Assembly: GCF_963678635.1 (NCBI RefSeq)
Contig: NC_087068.1
Span: forward strand, 55,584,467-55,648,466
From: Symsagittifera roscoffensis
Lineage: Eukaryota; Xenacoelomorpha; Acoela; Convolutidae
Direction: 5' to 3'
Length of the DNA stretch: 64,000 nucleotides
A program made the position numbers and the translations under genes. Below are positions 62,519 to 64,000 of this stretch, in pieces (the first letter of the stretch is position 1; every line of letters starts with the position of its first letter). A model generated the notes under the pieces. That model worked only from the letters and a program-made list of their open reading frames with translations. It searched no databases and was not told where the DNA came from.

Positions 62519-64000
62519 TCAGCCTATACTTAAGTAATATTTCTTATGTAGATACACTTGTATGTTCGTATCAGAGAATATCACGTGTACAAGCGCGTAT
62601 AATTCCCGAGGATGCAGTCTTCCTCTATTTGGATCGTACACTGGAAGCGAAAGCTCCTTCACGTCCATTTCCACAAGGAAGTCCCTCAGCCTCGTCAAAG
62701 ACAAGACTAGATTTTCTGGGTCCACGTGTTGCTTCTCTGTCGCCCTCGTTACCAGGAAGCATAAGTACTTTCCCGGTATCTGCGACACCGCCGGGGGTAA
62801 GGCTGCTACGCCCCCTATCCCTGGTCTTTGCTTCCAAAGGAATTCCACGTTTTTGTATTCCCTCTTAAAATCTGCCGCTAGCGCCGTCCTAAAACTCATG
62901 TCTGCGGTGATTGCTATCGCACATGTTCTGTTTGTGAGTATGAAATCACTGTCTGTTAGTATTATGTTACTCGAATATTCATTTGGTAATTTAAAATATG
63001 ACTCAACTACCCTGCCTATGTCAGGTTTCTTAGGTTCTTCACCTGTTTCTGCTTCTAAGTTTCCTGTTTCTCTTGCTATTCTCAATTTTTTTATTATCAA
63101 GTTTTCAGTGTGGGTAAGTCCTACCCCCACTCCCCGGACAAAAATATCCATCGGCGTCCCCGTCGATCGCATACCGGGTATTAAGTCAAGATTAGAAGCT
63201 GGAATGAGAAGTTGTCCTTCCTGGGCAGCCCAGGAAGGATCATCTCGTTCGGTCTTAATGTATTTCGCGCTTTCGCGATCTACGTCTTGAATCGTAACGC
63301 TGGTCTTTTCAGGGTCTGATGTCATTTCGTTCAGCCACTCTAAGACACGCAGGTTCGTCAGGTCTTGTTCATTTGACTGCTGTTGCTCATCGTCGAACTC
63401 CACCTCGGGTTTCGACCAGTCGTCAACCCACTCATCGTTGTGATCATCGACTATGTCAATGTCTTGTGACACGGTTATTTCCTCTAAACCCACTACTTCC
63501 TCCACTATTTTCTTTAGATCTATCCTATCCACTACAAAGTAGTCACCGTAAGGATTGTATTTCTTTCTTAGTCTCGTCCCGTCTTTCTGACGAGTCTGCA
63601 TCGTGAACGGAAGATCTGGTTCCATGTTCTTGGGAACCTCTGTCTGTTCGGAATCCTGCCAATCTTCCTCTGCGTAGGGCAAGGTTTCATCGTCCGCTTC
63701 GATCTGTTCGTTTGGATCCAGGTCCAATGGTGTATCCGTACCTTCCTCTTCGACTTCGTTTTCATCGTTCTTCTCCCTGGTGCCTTTTTCATTGACCTCA
63801 CAAGCAGGATCCATCATTAGATAATCCCCTTCTTCCATGTCTGCAGGTATACACCAGTCTTCTGTCGATGGATTGTGTGGCTTGATGTTCTCGTAGTGGG
63901 CGGCTCGGCCAGTACTCAGTCTATAAAAGCGTCCCTCTTGGTGCACCTCTGTAATCATGAAGGGTCCCCTCCACTTCTTCAGAAGCTTTTTTGTCCCTTT
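62519..64000 (-). CDS. pol: Element C Pol, C-terminal part: integrase C-terminus, acidic tail and macro domain (partial)
   Basis: The frame is open to the right edge, so the start is outside the window. It begins with the integrase C-terminal domain (KKLLKKWRGPFMITEVHQEG, RLSTGRAAHYENIK). An acidic tail of about 230 residues follows (KKYNPYGDYFVVDR, EDDPSWAAQEGQL), then GVGLTHTENLIIKKL and the macro domain (about 63000-62525). That domain shows TDSDFILTNRTCAIAITADM, FKREYKNVEFL, GIGGVAALP, YLCFLVTRA, LTRLRDFLV, LSLPVYDPNRG, FSDTNIQVYLHKKYY. The order and spacing match OARD1/TARG1-type macro domains, which bind or remove ADP-ribose, although the usual glycine-rich loop (I-G-C-G-L) is replaced by VYDPNRG. 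Binding or catalysis is therefore uncertain. Confidence 0.9.
   Translation of the reverse strand, partial: KGTKKLLKKWRGPFMITEVHQEGRFYRLSTGRAAHYENIKPHNPSTEDWCIPADMEEGDYLMMDPACEVNEKGTREKNDENEVEEEGTDTPLDLDPNEQIEADDETLPYAEEDWQDSEQTEVPKNMEPDLPFTMQTRQKDGTRLRKKYNPYGDYFVVDRIDLKKIVEEVVGLEEITVSQDIDIVDDHNDEWVDDWSKPEVEFDDEQQQSNEQDLTNLRVLEWLNEMTSDPEKTSVTIQDVDRESAKYIKTERDDPSWAAQEGQLLIPASNLDLIPGMRSTGTPMDIFVRGVGVGLTHTENLIIKKLRIARETGNLEAETGEEPKKPDIGRVVESYFKLPNEYSSNIILTDSDFILTNRTCAIAITADMSFRTALAADFKREYKNVEFLWKQRPGIGGVAALPPAVSQIPGKYLCFLVTRATEKQHVDPENLVLSLTRLRDFLVEMDVKELSLPVYDPNRGRLHPRELYALVHVIFSDTNIQVYLHKKYYLSIG

Larger units (their letters stand above)
51419..64000 (-). mobile_element. Element C: intact giant LTR retrotransposon (3' part), cut by the right edge
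   Basis: On the minus strand from the right edge: the end of Pol with integrase C-terminus and macro domain (open), a 411-base spacer, the 2,981-codon ORF (open), 3' region, polypurine-like tract and 3' LTR. No stop or frameshift is seen in over 10 kb of coding sequence, so this copy is young. The rest of Pol, Gag and the 5' LTR lie to the right. Confidence 0.9.

Noticed and set aside
62562-63290. 242-codon plus-strand ORF opposite the C Pol
   Set aside because: Antisense shadow of the macro-domain frame.

Overview
This window is a nest of retrotransposons from an animal genome. The pieces are a Ty3/Gypsy-type gag-pol, a Penelope-like element (PLE) with a GIY-YIG endonuclease, LTRs, minisatellites and a 200-base N gap. 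No host gene, rRNA or tRNA is recognisable. I infer a metazoan, probably an invertebrate. The PLE reminds me of cnidarian ones, but that is an untested impression.

The main content is four copies of one very large LTR-element family. Element A (minus strand, about 15.4 kb to the left edge) and element B (plus strand, about 15.4-43.9 kb) lie head to head and are both decayed. Element D (plus strand, 44.3-47.35 kb) is an LTR, a leader and a fused coding fragment cut by the gap. Element C (minus strand, 51.4 kb to the right edge) has intact reading frames as far as the window shows. Where visible the order is LTR, tRNA-like primer-binding site, a 1.6-2.8 kb non-coding leader rich in short repeats, gag (coiled coil, capsid, two zinc knuckles), protease (DTGA), reverse transcriptase (YVDD), RNase H, integrase, a C-terminal macro domain, a 0.4-0.5 kb spacer, then a giant third ORF on the same strand, a polypurine-like tract and the LTR.

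The giant ORF is the striking part. In C it is a single uninterrupted frame of 2,981 codons. It begins with a small helical domain and a coiled coil, followed by an SGNH/GDSL hydrolase domain with all key residues and a second SGNH-like block. An acidic linker and a large unrecognised C-terminal half follow. A and B carry decayed versions in the same position, so the ORF is a fixed part of the element and not a chance capture. With the OARD1/TARG1-like macro domain at the end of Pol, it makes this an unusual retroelement of roughly 20 kb or more.

Region by region. 1-4927: A giant-ORF pseudogene. 4928-5432: spacer with a 20-bp tandem repeat. 5433-12415: A gag-pol without integrase. 12416-15023: A leader with a 14-bp minisatellite and a 69-bp triplicate. 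15009-16317: two primer-binding sites and head-to-head LTRs. 16318-19123: B leader. 19124-28222: B gag-pol pseudogene. 28685-39548: B giant-ORF pseudogene, internally expanded by about 1.17 kb repeats. 37893-43490: a recent 2.8 kb tandem duplication spanning the gene end, 3' UTR and half the LTR. 43945-44280: PLE remnant. 44281-47350: D. 47351-47550: gap. 47551-51418: PLE with an inserted PHD finger and a candidate hammerhead ribozyme. 51419-64000: C.

Within the element Gag would form particles, and protease, RT/RNase H and integrase would copy and insert the DNA. The roles of the macro domain and the giant SGNH protein are unknown. Their conservation across diverged copies suggests selection during the element's life cycle.
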